DNA of 64,000 nt from JBIQJD01 sp044507695. GTDB taxonomy: Bacteria; Bacteroidota; Ignavibacteria; Ignavibacteriales; Ignavibacteriaceae. The notes below the pieces were generated by a model. The model had not been told where the DNA came from and did no database searches. It saw only the letters and a program-made list of their open reading frames with translations. The DNA lies in NCBI GenBank assembly GCA_044507695.1, contig JBIQJD010000014.1:1-64000 (forward strand), read 5' to 3'. Made by a program: the position numbers and the translations under genes. The first letter of the stretch is position 1. Every line of letters starts with the position of its first letter. Shown in pieces: positions 9,247 to 18,331 of the stretch.

Positions 9247-9474
9247 TTACAAACCCTTAACAACAAGTTTATAAATGGTTTTAGTTCTACTTCCCCGGGC
9301 TTTATCAAGTTTAATTTTATCCTTAGGATCAACTTTCAAATAGTATGAAGCGAGATCAACAATTTTTTCAAGCACTGTATCTTCATCATGTGCCCAGGCA
9401 TCACAGCCTTTCAAACTTGGTATTTCCGCAGTAAAACCATCATCACTTTTAATAACAATAACATCTAAAATCAA
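9247..9474 (-). CDS. Orphan HicB/UPF0150-like small protein
   Basis: Small protein of the HicB-antitoxin/UPF0150 fold. The core is VIVIKSDDGFTAEIPSLKGCDAWAHDEDTVLEKIVDLASYYL, matching the usual pattern of beta strands, a P-x-L-x-G-C turn and a helix. No DNA-binding domain follows and no HicA toxin gene is adjacent. The frame extends to a TTG at 9501 immediately after the deoC stop. A second TTG at 9474, with AAAGG seven bases upstream, gives a better start and a 75-residue product. It lies between deoC and trmH in one transcription unit. Function unknown; an active toxin-antitoxin role is unlikely without a partner. Confidence 0.72.
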   Translation of the reverse strand: MILDVIVIKSDDGFTAEIPSLKGCDAWAHDEDTVLEKIVDLASYYLKVDPKDKIKLDKARGSRTKTIYKLVVKGL

Positions 9475-9501
9475 AATTGCGCCTTTAATAACTAAATACA
9501 A

Positions 9502-10368
9502 TTAATAACTTGATTGGCTTTTTTCTCCCATTACAATTTTTACTGAAGCACTTGCACCTATTCTGTCTGCACCGCTTGCAATCATTGCTTCGGCATCTTC
9601 TTTTGAACGGATTCCACCGGAGGCTTTTACTCCGATTCCGCTTCCCACAACATATTTCATCAGTGCAATATCACCAACAGTTGCGCCGCCCTTGCTGAAT
9701 CCTGTAGAAGTTTTTACAAAATCAGCTCCGGCTTTTTTACAGATCAAACAGGCTTTAACTTTTTCTTCATCTGTAAGAAGTGCTGTTTCCAGAATTACTT
9801 TGCAAATTGCGTTATGTTTTTTTGCTGCAAGAACAACCTGCTGAACATCATTTAAAACATATTCATGATCTCCATTTTTTAAACGCCCAACATTTATAAC
9901 CATATCTATTTCCGTTGCACCGTTATAAATTGCCTGTTCAGCTTCAAACCTTTTCACTTCTGTTGTTGTTGCGCCAAGTGGAAAGCCAATCACCGTACAG
10001 ACTTTAACTCCGGTCTCTTTCAGAAGTTCACTGCACAACGCAACAAATGAAGGATTAACACACACAGATGCAAATTTATATTTCTTTGCTTCTTCACATA
10101 GCTGAATTACTTCATCAGTTGTTGCTTCGGGTTTTAGCAAGGTATGATCAATCTTTGAGGCAATACTTTTATCAGGCATTGCTTTGCCAACGCCCATTCC
10201 TGCGGCAATTCTTTCAGCACCGGTTTCTACTATGTTTTTAACTGCTTTCGGCTGCGTAATAACATTTGTCTCCCACCCTTTACATGATTCTGATTCGCTG
10301 TAAAAATCGCGCAGAGTTTTTTCTAAAAATTCTCTTGAAACATCTGTATCAAAATCCGGGAAGCTCAT
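9502..10368 (-). CDS. deoC: Deoxyribose-phosphate aldolase
   Basis: Class I aldolase cleaving 2-deoxyribose-5-phosphate to glyceraldehyde-3-phosphate and acetaldehyde in deoxynucleoside catabolism. The TIM-barrel core starts near residue 66 (IASKIDHTLLKP). It has the Schiff-base lysine in DFVKTSTGF and the second essential lysine in GVKASGGIR. The 288 residues include an N-terminal extension of about 65 residues before the barrel, a form also seen in other long bacterial DeoC proteins. The ATG is preceded by a strong GGAGGT. The HicB-like gene starts right after its stop. Confidence 0.95.
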   Translation of the reverse strand: MSFPDFDTDVSREFLEKTLRDFYSESESCKGWETNVITQPKAVKNIVETGAERIAAGMGVGKAMPDKSIASKIDHTLLKPEATTDEVIQLCEEAKKYKFASVCVNPSFVALCSELLKETGVKVCTVIGFPLGATTTEVKRFEAEQAIYNGATEIDMVINVGRLKNGDHEYVLNDVQQVVLAAKKHNAICKVILETALLTDEEKVKACLICKKAGADFVKTSTGFSKGGATVGDIALMKYVVGSGIGVKASGGIRSKEDAEAMIASGADRIGASASVKIVMGEKSQSSY

Positions 10369-10424
10369 TTCATCACCTCCATTTGATAAACTTTTATTTT
10401 CATAAACAAAATTTGCATTTCAAT

Positions 10425-11303
10425 TTATGCAGATAGTTTAAGATATGCTTTGAAAGTATTTTGCAGAAGCATTGCAATAGTCATTGGTCCTACTCCGCCA
10501 GGAACCGGCGTAATGTAAGAAGTTTTTGATGAAACTTCATTAAAATCCACATCACCAACAATACGCGAACCTTTTGGATGAGATGAATCAGGAATACGAT
10601 TAATTCCAACATCAATTACTACTGCGCCTTCTTTAACCATATCTGCTTTTACAAAGTTTGCCTTACCAATTGCAGCGATTAAAATATCAGCCTGCCTGGT
10701 AAAGTATGAGACATCAGGAGCGGCTGAATGGCAAACTGTAACAACAGAATTTGCATGATCTTTTTTCTGAAGCATTATGTTTGCTATTGGCTTGCCAACT
10801 ATATTGCTTCTCCCAAGAACAACAACATGTTTGCCTTTTGTTTCTATGTTGTACCGTTTCAACAATTCCTGAATGCCGGCAGGAGTGCAGGCAGCAAATG
10901 CATCTTTTCCAATTACAAGATTACCAACACTAATTGGATGAAATCCATCAACATCTTTTTTAGGAGAGATTGCTTCAATCACTTTATTTTCATCAATGTG
11001 CTTTGGAAGAGGAAGCTGAACGAGTATACCGTGGATTTCAGTGTTTTGGTTATAAGCTTCAATAAGATCAAGCAATTCTTGTTCAGAAATATCTGCAGAT
11101 AATTTTTCCGATCTGGTAAGAAATCCAACTTCCTCACACGCTTTTCCCTTACTCTTAACATAAATTTGTGAAGCAGGATCTTCTCCAACAAGAATCGTAA
11201 CAAGTCCGGGAACATTTTTTCCTTCTGCTTTAAGAGCGGATACTTTTTCTTTTAACTCCGCTCTGATATCCGCCGCAACTTTTTTTCCATCTATTAAAAT
11301 CAT
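10425..11303 (-). CDS. folD: Bifunctional methylenetetrahydrofolate dehydrogenase/cyclohydrolase
   Basis: FolD interconverts 5,10-methylene-THF, methenyl-THF and 10-formyl-THF in one-carbon metabolism. The 292 residues match the family. Visible elements are the active-site YVKSKGKACEEVGF (Tyr-x3-Lys), GILVQLPLPKHI, DVDGFHP, the Rossmann segment VVVLGRSNIVGKP and the C-terminal TPVPGGVGPMTIAML. The gene sits between the orphan methyltransferase gene and deoC, all on minus with short gaps, so it may be part of one operon of metabolic genes. Confidence 0.96.
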   Translation of the reverse strand: MILIDGKKVAADIRAELKEKVSALKAEGKNVPGLVTILVGEDPASQIYVKSKGKACEEVGFLTRSEKLSADISEQELLDLIEAYNQNTEIHGILVQLPLPKHIDENKVIEAISPKKDVDGFHPISVGNLVIGKDAFAACTPAGIQELLKRYNIETKGKHVVVLGRSNIVGKPIANIMLQKKDHANSVVTVCHSAAPDVSYFTRQADILIAAIGKANFVKADMVKEGAVVIDVGINRIPDSSHPKGSRIVGDVDFNEVSSKTSYITPVPGGVGPMTIAMLLQNTFKAYLKLSA

Positions 11304-11330
11304 TTATTTACTGCTGTTTAGTTTAATTTA

Positions 11331-12335
11331 TTATTCTGCTAAAATTTCTTCTTCAGATTTTTGAATAATATTATTTTTTTTAAGATAACTTCTTAATTTT
11401 TTATCATTTAAAATCTCTTCATAAAAAGGATTTGAATTCTGCCAGCCTGTTTGTCTGCACTTTCTATAATTTTCCAATCTGCGTAAACTTATCTCACAGA
11501 AAACCGGGTCAAGATCAATTGTAAAACACCGCCGCTGCAGAATTTCTGCTGCAAGCAATGTTGTACCTGAATGCGCAAAAAAATCAATTACAATTTCCTT
11601 CTTATCGGTTGAAGCCGAAATTATTCTTTCAATAGCTTTTAATGGTTTTTGAGCGTAGCATCCGTTAACATTTTCTGCCATTCTATAAAAAACCTGCTGA
11701 ACATCTACCCACACATTTCCAGCCCGTATGTTTGGTGATTTACTTCGCTCAAAATTATTGGTTAATCTTCCGTTTACATCCTTATAATAGCCATTTAAGA
11801 TTTTTGGAATATCTGTATATTCAGCTTCAACATTAAATTTCGGTTCTCCTTTTATGTAGTAAAGAAGTTCCTGGCGGACAGCCATCCAGTTTTTTTGAGT
11901 ACCGTAACCACGCTGGTTTCTCATTGTAATAAAACTTCTGGAACTAAAGCCTGAATCCCTCATCATAATTATAAATTCTGCCAGCGGCTGAAAATGATCA
12001 TTCTGATCAGCGCCGAGCCATACATAAAGCGATGCATTTGTCTTTAAAACATGAAATGAATTTTTTATCCAGAGTCTGCACCAATCAATAAATTTTTCAA
12101 CATGCCTTTCTTCAAACGCAACAAAATTGTATGGCGGATCATGCACGGCAGCAGCAGCTTTGGAGTTTCCCATAAATTTTTTAACCGAGTCTGCATCTGC
12201 CGCATCAAGGCATCCTATGCGGTGTAAACCTTTTTCATCGTTCCAAATTTTTCCCGCGCTAAATCTGCAGTAAGGCAGAAGAAGTTCTCTTAGCTCTTCA
12301 TCTTTATCAATTCGTGGCAAAGGGAAATTCTGCAT
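11331..12335 (-). CDS. Solitary beta-class DNA methyltransferase (DPPY type)
   Basis: Site-specific DNA (N6-adenine or N4-cytosine) methyltransferase of about 334 residues. The catalytic motif IV, HDPPYNF, lies near residue 66. The AdoMet-binding motif I, DFFAHSGTTLLAAEIL, lies near residue 250. That order defines the beta class. The C-terminus (RRCFTIDLDPVFCEISLRRLENYRK) completes the fold. No restriction endonuclease or specificity subunit is adjacent, so it looks solitary, perhaps epigenetic or regulatory (inference). The ATG at 12335 is used here; a TTG two codons upstream is an alternative. Recognition sequence cannot be read from the protein. Confidence 0.85.
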   Translation of the reverse strand: MQNFPLPRIDKDEELRELLLPYCRFSAGKIWNDEKGLHRIGCLDAADADSVKKFMGNSKAAAAVHDPPYNFVAFEERHVEKFIDWCRLWIKNSFHVLKTNASLYVWLGADQNDHFQPLAEFIIMMRDSGFSSRSFITMRNQRGYGTQKNWMAVRQELLYYIKGEPKFNVEAEYTDIPKILNGYYKDVNGRLTNNFERSKSPNIRAGNVWVDVQQVFYRMAENVNGCYAQKPLKAIERIISASTDKKEIVIDFFAHSGTTLLAAEILQRRCFTIDLDPVFCEISLRRLENYRKCRQTGWQNSNPFYEEILNDKKLRSYLKKNNIIQKSEEEILAE

Positions 12336-12385
12336 ATACAATGATGATGATAAAAAAATAATTGATGATTAAACGTGTGCAATAA

Positions 12386-13195
12386 TTAATTGTTATCAGT
12401 TTTCTTTATAAAATCCGGAAATAAAATTCGTTCAAGTTCAATTGTTTTACCGGATTCAATATCAACCTTTAAAAACATTCCGCAAAGATGAACATCATTT
12501 TCTGCTGTTTCATATTTTTGCGGAGTTTGATACAAAAATCTGTTAATTGCTGCCTGTGTTTTCATTCCAATAACTGATTCATACGGACCTGTCATTCCAA
12601 CATCAGTAATATAGGCAGTACCATTTGGGAAAATTCTTTCATCAGCAGTTTGCACATGAGTATGCGTACCAATAACAGCGCTTACCTTCCCATCAAGAAA
12701 ATTTACCATTGCGATTTTTTCTGCTGTTGCTTCGGCATGAAAATCAACTATAATAATTTTTGTTTCTGATTTTAATCTTGACAAAACCCATTCTGCAGAC
12801 CTGAAAGGACAATCAATTGCAGCCATAAAAGTTCTTCCCTGAAGATTTACAACTGCAGCTTTTCCTTTTTTAGTTTCAGCAATGTAAAAGCCGTTTCCAT
12901 ATGTTCCTTTTGGATAATTCAGCGGTCTGAGTGCGCGCGGTTCATTTTTCAGATAATCCTGTGATTGGTGTTTATCCCATGTATGATTTCCGCCGGTAAT
13001 AACATGAACTCCTAAATCAAAAAGTATTTTGCCTTCTTTTTCAGTGCACCCCTTTCCATCAGAAGCATTTTCACCGTTTGCAATTACAAAATCAGCTTTA
13101 TATTTCTGAATTAAACCCGGCAGCCATGTCTGGACGATATTTAATCCGGGTTTTCCAATAATATCTCCAACGAATAATATATTTATTGAATTCAT
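12386..13195 (-). CDS. ymdB: YmdB-type metallophosphoesterase (TIGR00282)
   Basis: Calcineurin-like metallophosphoesterase; Bacillus YmdB hydrolyses cyclic nucleotides in vitro and affects biofilm versus motility choice. The 269 residues carry the metal-site motifs FVGDIIGKPG, GENASDGKG, GGNHTWD, DFHAEATAEK and GTHTHVQTADE in order, consistent with an active dinuclear centre. It lies 50 bases upstream of the methyltransferase gene, likely cotranscribed, and diverges from the nuclease gene at 13395. In many genomes this family neighbours rny (RNase Y), which is not in this window. Confidence 0.9.
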   Translation of the reverse strand: MNSINILFVGDIIGKPGLNIVQTWLPGLIQKYKADFVIANGENASDGKGCTEKEGKILFDLGVHVITGGNHTWDKHQSQDYLKNEPRALRPLNYPKGTYGNGFYIAETKKGKAAVVNLQGRTFMAAIDCPFRSAEWVLSRLKSETKIIIVDFHAEATAEKIAMVNFLDGKVSAVIGTHTHVQTADERIFPNGTAYITDVGMTGPYESVIGMKTQAAINRFLYQTPQKYETAENDVHLCGMFLKVDIESGKTIELERILFPDFIKKTDNN

Positions 13196-13394
13196 AAACC
13201 TCTTTAACTTTAGCGATAAATATATTCAAATTGAGAGTAAATCAGAAATTGAGATTGGATTATCATCATATATAAATTTCAATTAATAATGATTCGGATT
13301 TTTTTAAACTAAATAATTCAGCCTGAAAAAATAATTTTCATGTTTTCAATTGCATAATGATATTTGGTTTTAATTTTTTATTACATTTCACATC

Positions 13395-15128
13395 ATGATT
13401 GATGAAGATATATTTTCGCTCCCAATTGAAGAAGCTGAATATTGCGTAGTGGACGTTGAAACCACCGGACTTTCCCCTGCACGGAATAATATTATTGAAA
13501 TTGGTTTGGTGAAAGTTGTCAACATGAAAATTGTTGACAGATATCATTCACTTGTTAATCCGGGAAGAGAAATTCCATATTACATTTCAAGCTTTACCGG
13601 AATAACAAACGATGATGTTTATGATGCACCATTTTTTAATGAGATTATTGATGATGTATGCGGATTTATTTCTAACAGTATTTTAACTGCTCACAATCTT
13701 TCATTTGATAAAAGTTTTTTAAGAAGAGAATTTTTATACTGCGGCAGGGATGAACTTGAAAATATTAATCTTTGCACTTTAAAAATTGCAAGAAGATTAT
13801 TCCCATCATTAAGAAGCAAATCATTATCATCTGTCTGTAATCATTTGCAGATTCACAATTCTTCAGCTCACAGAGCTTTAGCTGATGCGGATGTTACAGC
13901 AAAAGTTCTTATTAAAATGCTGAACGAAATCAGAACAAAAAAACTGCTCGTTAGTACACATGAGTTAATCAAGTTTCAAACAATTCCGAAATCTGCTGTA
14001 AAGCAAAAAATAAAGAAAAAATTAAGTGATGATGTTTCGGTTCTTCCTGATGCGCCGGGAATTTATTTTTTTGTTAACGCAAAAGATGAAATAATTTATA
14101 TAGGTAAAGCGAAATCTCTCCGTGACAGAGTGAAAACATATTTTTCTCCTACCGCACCAAGAAAAGCAAAAAGAATTATTCAGCAGGCATCAAGACTTAA
14201 AATTCAGATTACAAATTCAGAATTAATTGCGCTGCTTACCGAAGCTGAATTAATTAAAACCATAAACCCGCGGCATAACAAAATGCTGAAACGTTACGGC
14301 AATAAATATTTTTTGAAGATTAAGATAAACCATCCCTTTCCGGCATTGGAAATAACAAACAATTTTGATTTTGATGGAGATGATTATTTTGGATTATTCG
14401 TCTCAAGAAATAAAGCTGTTTCACTTCATGAAATGATTCAAAAAACTTTTGCAGTCAGAGAATGTTCTGATGCTGAATTCAGCAAGGGGAAAAAATGTTT
14501 TCTTGCTGAAATAGAAAGGTGCACAGCGCCGTGTGTTAATAATGATAGGAATCTTTATCTGGATGAACTTGAAAAAGTTTATGAATTTCTCTACGGTAAA
14601 AATCAGTTTGCACTTAACAGATTAATAAATAAAATGAAGGATTATTCTGAAAAACTAAAGTATGAGAAAGCTGCTGAAGTAAAAGAACTTGTTGATTTAA
14701 TTCTTGCTCAAACACATAAATCATCACTACTTGCTGAGCCGGTTAATCTTGCCAATGTTTTATTTGAAGTTACAGAGAATTTCGGCAAAGATTATATTCT
14801 GATGCTTGAAGGAAAAATTTATATCAAAAAATATTTCTTAGATGAAAAAGATTTATTTGAAGAAGCTCTTGATGATTACTTTGGGCAAACGCTTAATCTG
14901 AAATCAAAGCCGCTTGATGAAGACCTTGAAAAGATGAAAATAACTTTAAATTGGCTTGTGAAGAACAGAAATAAGGTAAGAATATTTTATCTGAAAGAAT
15001 TCCGGAACAAGGAAGAACTTTACACTAAACTCTCACATTTTAACTACCGCATAAATAATATACCTGAAGAAACCGCCTTTGATATAAAATATTTTATAAA
15101 AAATACTGAGCCGGCTTTAGAAGAATAA
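13395..15128 (+). CDS. DnaQ-like exonuclease fused to UvrC-like GIY-YIG endonuclease
   Basis: Fusion of 577 residues for DNA repair. Residues about 14-175 are a DEDDh 3'-5' exonuclease (VVDVETTGLS, ThNLSFDKSFL, HRALADADVTA). Residues about 220-300 are a GIY-YIG nuclease (PDAPGIYFF, IIYIGKAKSLRDRV, TEAELIKTINPRHNKM). Residues about 357-381 contain four Cys spaced C-x10-C-x7-C-x3-C (ending CTAPC), the spacing of the UvrC iron-sulfur ligands. A UVR-like segment YEKAAEVKELVDLI follows. The UvrC RNase H and HhH C-terminal part is missing, so it resembles Cho-type incision nucleases joined to an exonuclease. Monocistronic, divergent from ymdB. Confidence 0.88.
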   Translation: MIDEDIFSLPIEEAEYCVVDVETTGLSPARNNIIEIGLVKVVNMKIVDRYHSLVNPGREIPYYISSFTGITNDDVYDAPFFNEIIDDVCGFISNSILTAHNLSFDKSFLRREFLYCGRDELENINLCTLKIARRLFPSLRSKSLSSVCNHLQIHNSSAHRALADADVTAKVLIKMLNEIRTKKLLVSTHELIKFQTIPKSAVKQKIKKKLSDDVSVLPDAPGIYFFVNAKDEIIYIGKAKSLRDRVKTYFSPTAPRKAKRIIQQASRLKIQITNSELIALLTEAELIKTINPRHNKMLKRYGNKYFLKIKINHPFPALEITNNFDFDGDDYFGLFVSRNKAVSLHEMIQKTFAVRECSDAEFSKGKKCFLAEIERCTAPCVNNDRNLYLDELEKVYEFLYGKNQFALNRLINKMKDYSEKLKYEKAAEVKELVDLILAQTHKSSLLAEPVNLANVLFEVTENFGKDYILMLEGKIYIKKYFLDEKDLFEEALDDYFGQTLNLKSKPLDEDLEKMKITLNWLVKNRNKVRIFYLKEFRNKEELYTKLSHFNYRINNIPEETAFDIKYFIKNTEPALEE

Positions 15129-15136
15129 CCGGCTCA
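15101..15136 (-). terminator. Terminator of the thioredoxin gene inside the end of the nuclease gene
   Basis: TGAGCCGG / CCGGCTCA, 8 bp with a 14-base loop, straddles the plus-strand stop codon. Only on the minus strand is it followed by a T-run (GTATTTTTTAT), so it serves the thioredoxin gene. Confidence 0.65.
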
Positions 15137-15143
15137 CTAAAAA

Positions 15144-15635
15144 TTAATCCGCTGATTTATTAGGCGCCCACTTTTTCAGAAATGCCATCATCTTCTCTCT
15201 ATCATGTCCTTTTCCCTTTTCAAGTTCGCCGGTTCCTTGTGAATGAAGAAATTTTCCATTTGTATCCAGAACAAAAAAATGTGGATAGCCAGGAATTTCG
15301 GGATACTTAGATAATACTTTTTCGTTCTTGTTTTCAGGACTATAATTAACTTTTACAACAACAAAATTTTCATGTAAAAAATTATTTACATCTTCATTTT
15401 CGGCAAAGAATTCATCAAGCCTGTGGCACCAGATGCACCATTCTCCGCCTACATCAAGCAGAATTCTTTTATCAGTTTTTTTAGCTTCCTCAATTGCAGC
15501 ATGTATATCTTTTTCTGCATCACGATTCGGATCAAATTTTTCACGCTCATATTTCTTAGCTGCTTCCTCTTTTTGCTGAGCTGCAGAATATGAAATGAGT
15601 AAAGCTATAAATACAAGTGAAAGTATAATTTTCAT
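15144..15635 (-). CDS. Secreted thioredoxin-fold protein with WCxWC motif
   Basis: Periplasmic or exported thioredoxin-like protein of 163 residues. Residues 1-19 form a signal peptide ending near SAAQQ. The redox site is GGEWCIWCHRLDEF, a WCxWC variant typical of DUF255- and thioredoxin_7-like proteins. The cis-Pro region is PGYPHFFVLD, after which the strand continues KFLHSQGTGELEKG. It probably acts as a disulfide reductase or chaperone of exported proteins. Divergent from the S9 peptidase gene; shared regulation is possible but unproven. Confidence 0.85.
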   Translation of the reverse strand: MKIILSLVFIALLISYSAAQQKEEAAKKYEREKFDPNRDAEKDIHAAIEEAKKTDKRILLDVGGEWCIWCHRLDEFFAENEDVNNFLHENFVVVKVNYSPENKNEKVLSKYPEIPGYPHFFVLDTNGKFLHSQGTGELEKGKGHDREKMMAFLKKWAPNKSAD

Positions 15636-15736
15636 TATTTATCTAATATTTTAAAATTTATAAAACTTAATTGTTAACTTTAATTTACGAATTTTAAACA
15701 TCTAAATATTAATCTAAAATTTTTTCAGGATTAAAA

Positions 15737-18328
15737 ATGCTCCGTCAATTCATTTCAATATTTCTTTTCATCAATTTCATATCATTTGCACAAACTCAGG
15801 ATTCCACATTAATAAAAATTGATCAATGGCTCATTGCTGGTCCCGTTTCAGTTGAGATGCCTGTTGAGGCTGGAAAAAGTAACTTTAAAGTGAAAGAGTT
15901 TCTTGATTTAGAAGAGATTCAATTAAAGAAATTACATCCTTCTGAAAATGAAATAATTAATTGGATGAATGATAAGAAACTTACATGGCAGAAAAATTCT
16001 TCTTCAGAAATTAATTTCAGCATAACTGATAAAACACTTCCTGAAATTGCGTATCTGACTTCCTACATTGAGAATGACAGATGGATAAAAGCAGAGTTTC
16101 AATTCAACACATGCCATTACTTTAAAGCATATCTTGATGGGAAGGAAATAGCAGTAAAAAATTCAACACAATCTGCAAAAGGTGATTCAGCCTGTACGCC
16201 TGAAAAAATTAAAAAAGAAATCACTCTTGAAACCGGCAAACATATTTTAATTGTTAAAGCATTAAAAGATCCAAAGACAAATTCTGATTGGAAATTTTCC
16301 GCAGATATAAAAATTGATTCACCATTTGTAAAAGAGTATTTTATAATTTCTGTTGATCCTGCAGAATACCCAACTGTGGAAAAACTCCTTGAAGATCCGA
16401 AAGTAGGAGATATTTCTATCTCGGCTGATGGTGAATTTGCTGCTGTATCTGTCTCTGAAATTATAAATGATAATGGTGATAAAAATACATGGATTGACAT
16501 TTATAAAACATCCGATGGTTCACTGTACAATAGTTATAAAGGTGAGATGAGCATATCAGCAGTGAGCTGGGCACCTGTTGGCCAAAAATTCGCTTACACC
16601 GGTACTCAGGATAACAACACATCATTATGGATTGTTGATTTAGATAGAGGTACATCAGAAACATTGCTTGAAAACATAAAGGACTTCAGCCGCTTTGAAT
16701 GGGCTCCGGATGGAAGTTACATTATTTATTCTGTAACAAAAAAGCCTGAAGAAAATAAAACAGGTTTAAAGAAAATCAGCGGAATGGATAAGCGCCTCCC
16801 CGGCTCAGAAAATATATATTATCTCTACCAGGTTTTTCTTGGCAGCAAAACAAAAATTAGATTAACCGCCGGTGAAGAAACTTTTCAGTTATATTCTATT
16901 TCAACTGATTCAAAGAAAGCAATACTTTCAACTACTACCTATGATTTTAAAGAAAGACCATATTACTATGAAACATATTATCTGCTTGATCTTTCCACTT
17001 TAAGATTAGATTCGCTCATCTCGCTTCGTTATTCCAACAGCGCACAATTTTCTCCTGATGGAAATAAAATATTATTTACCGGCGGACCTTCATTATTTGG
17101 TAAAATCGGGATCAATGTTAAAGAGAATATGATTCCAAACGATTATGATACTCAAGCATATATTTTTGATATTGAAACAAAAGAAGTTGAAGCAATTACT
17201 AAAAATTTCAATCCTTGCATCTCTTCAGCTTATTGGGGAAAAAAAGATAAAAATTCTATTTACTTCAATACAACTGATAGAACTTTTCAAAGTTTATATC
17301 GTTATGATTTGAAAGAAAAGAAATTTACTCACATCAACCTTGATGTTGAAGTTTTAACAGAAATAGATTTTGCTGAAAACTCTGATAAAGCTGTTTATAA
17401 AGGATCAAACGCAACCGAGCCGGATAAGGTTTTTATAATTGATTTGAAAAGTGGAAAGTCAAAATTGCAGTTTGATCCGGCTAAGGAAAGCTTTAAATAT
17501 GTAAAAGTTGGTGAAACAGAAGTTTGGACATTTAAGAATGCACGGGGCGAAGACATTGATGGACTTGTTTACTATCCGGTTAATTTTGATAAGAATAAAA
17601 AATATCCATGCATAGTTTTTTATTACGGCGGAACAACACCAATGGAACAGGCTTTTGAAGGCAGATATCCGCGGAATGTATGGACGGCAAATGGATACGT
17701 CGTTTATGTTCTTCAGCCAAGCGGAGCAACTGGTTACGGGCAGGAATTTTCAGCTTATCATGTTAATGATTGGGGAATAATTACAGGAGAAGAAATTATT
17801 GACGGCACAAAATTATTTTTAAAAGATCATCCGTTTGTTGATCCGGAACGTGTTGGTGCTATCGGAGCTTCTTACGGCGGATTTATGACCATGAATATTT
17901 TAACTAAAACAGATATTTTTGCCGCAGCAATTTCTCACGCTGGAATCAGTAATCTTACTAATTATTGGGGCGTTGGTTATTGGGGATATTTGTACAGTTC
18001 CGTTGCAACAGCAAATAGTTTTCCATGGAATAGAAAAGATATTTATGTTGAGAATAGTCCTATCTACAACGCTGATAAAATTACTACTCCCCTTCTTTTA
18101 CTTCATGGATCTGCGGATACAAATGTGCCGCCCGGTGAAAGCACAACAATGTTTACAGCATTAAAATTATTAGGTAAGGATGTTAATTATATTGAAATTG
18201 CCGGTCAGAATCATCATATACTTGAATATAAAAAAAGGAAATTGTGGACTAAAACCATCATTGCTTATTTTGATAGGTATCTGAAAGATCAGCCGCAGTG
18301 GTGGGAGAATCTTTATCCTGAAGAATAA
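15737..18328 (+). CDS. Secreted S9 family (prolyl oligopeptidase-like) peptidase
   Basis: Serine peptidase of 863 residues with an N-terminal signal peptide (residues 1-18, ending ISFAQTQ). Residues about 30-190 form an N-terminal beta domain, about 210-590 a beta-propeller with WD40-like DPP4/TolB units (FEWAPDGSYIIYSV, AQFSPDGNKILFTGG), and about 600-860 an alpha/beta hydrolase. The triad is readable: Ser712 in GASYGG, Asp794 in HGSADTNVPP and His826/827 in GQNHHILEYKKR. Likely an extracytoplasmic dipeptidyl or oligopeptidase; substrate unknown. The eIF2B-like gene begins 3 bases after its stop. Confidence 0.92.
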   Translation: MLRQFISIFLFINFISFAQTQDSTLIKIDQWLIAGPVSVEMPVEAGKSNFKVKEFLDLEEIQLKKLHPSENEIINWMNDKKLTWQKNSSSEINFSITDKTLPEIAYLTSYIENDRWIKAEFQFNTCHYFKAYLDGKEIAVKNSTQSAKGDSACTPEKIKKEITLETGKHILIVKALKDPKTNSDWKFSADIKIDSPFVKEYFIISVDPAEYPTVEKLLEDPKVGDISISADGEFAAVSVSEIINDNGDKNTWIDIYKTSDGSLYNSYKGEMSISAVSWAPVGQKFAYTGTQDNNTSLWIVDLDRGTSETLLENIKDFSRFEWAPDGSYIIYSVTKKPEENKTGLKKISGMDKRLPGSENIYYLYQVFLGSKTKIRLTAGEETFQLYSISTDSKKAILSTTTYDFKERPYYYETYYLLDLSTLRLDSLISLRYSNSAQFSPDGNKILFTGGPSLFGKIGINVKENMIPNDYDTQAYIFDIETKEVEAITKNFNPCISSAYWGKKDKNSIYFNTTDRTFQSLYRYDLKEKKFTHINLDVEVLTEIDFAENSDKAVYKGSNATEPDKVFIIDLKSGKSKLQFDPAKESFKYVKVGETEVWTFKNARGEDIDGLVYYPVNFDKNKKYPCIVFYYGGTTPMEQAFEGRYPRNVWTANGYVVYVLQPSGATGYGQEFSAYHVNDWGIITGEEIIDGTKLFLKDHPFVDPERVGAIGASYGGFMTMNILTKTDIFAAAISHAGISNLTNYWGVGYWGYLYSSVATANSFPWNRKDIYVENSPIYNADKITTPLLLLHGSADTNVPPGESTTMFTALKLLGKDVNYIEIAGQNHHILEYKKRKLWTKTIIAYFDRYLKDQPQWWENLYPEE

Positions 18329-18331
18329 AGA

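Noticed and set aside
8649..9332. Longer N-terminus for the TrmH-type protein from 9332
   Set aside because: The first 31 residues overlap the HicB-like gene, look unrelated to the family, and an ATG at 9239 gives the usual length.
9247..9501. HicAB toxin-antitoxin pair
   Set aside because: Neighbouring frames are deoC and trmH; no HicA-like gene is present.
11331..12335. Restriction-modification system
   Set aside because: Neighbours are folD and ymdB; no endonuclease or specificity gene is adjacent.
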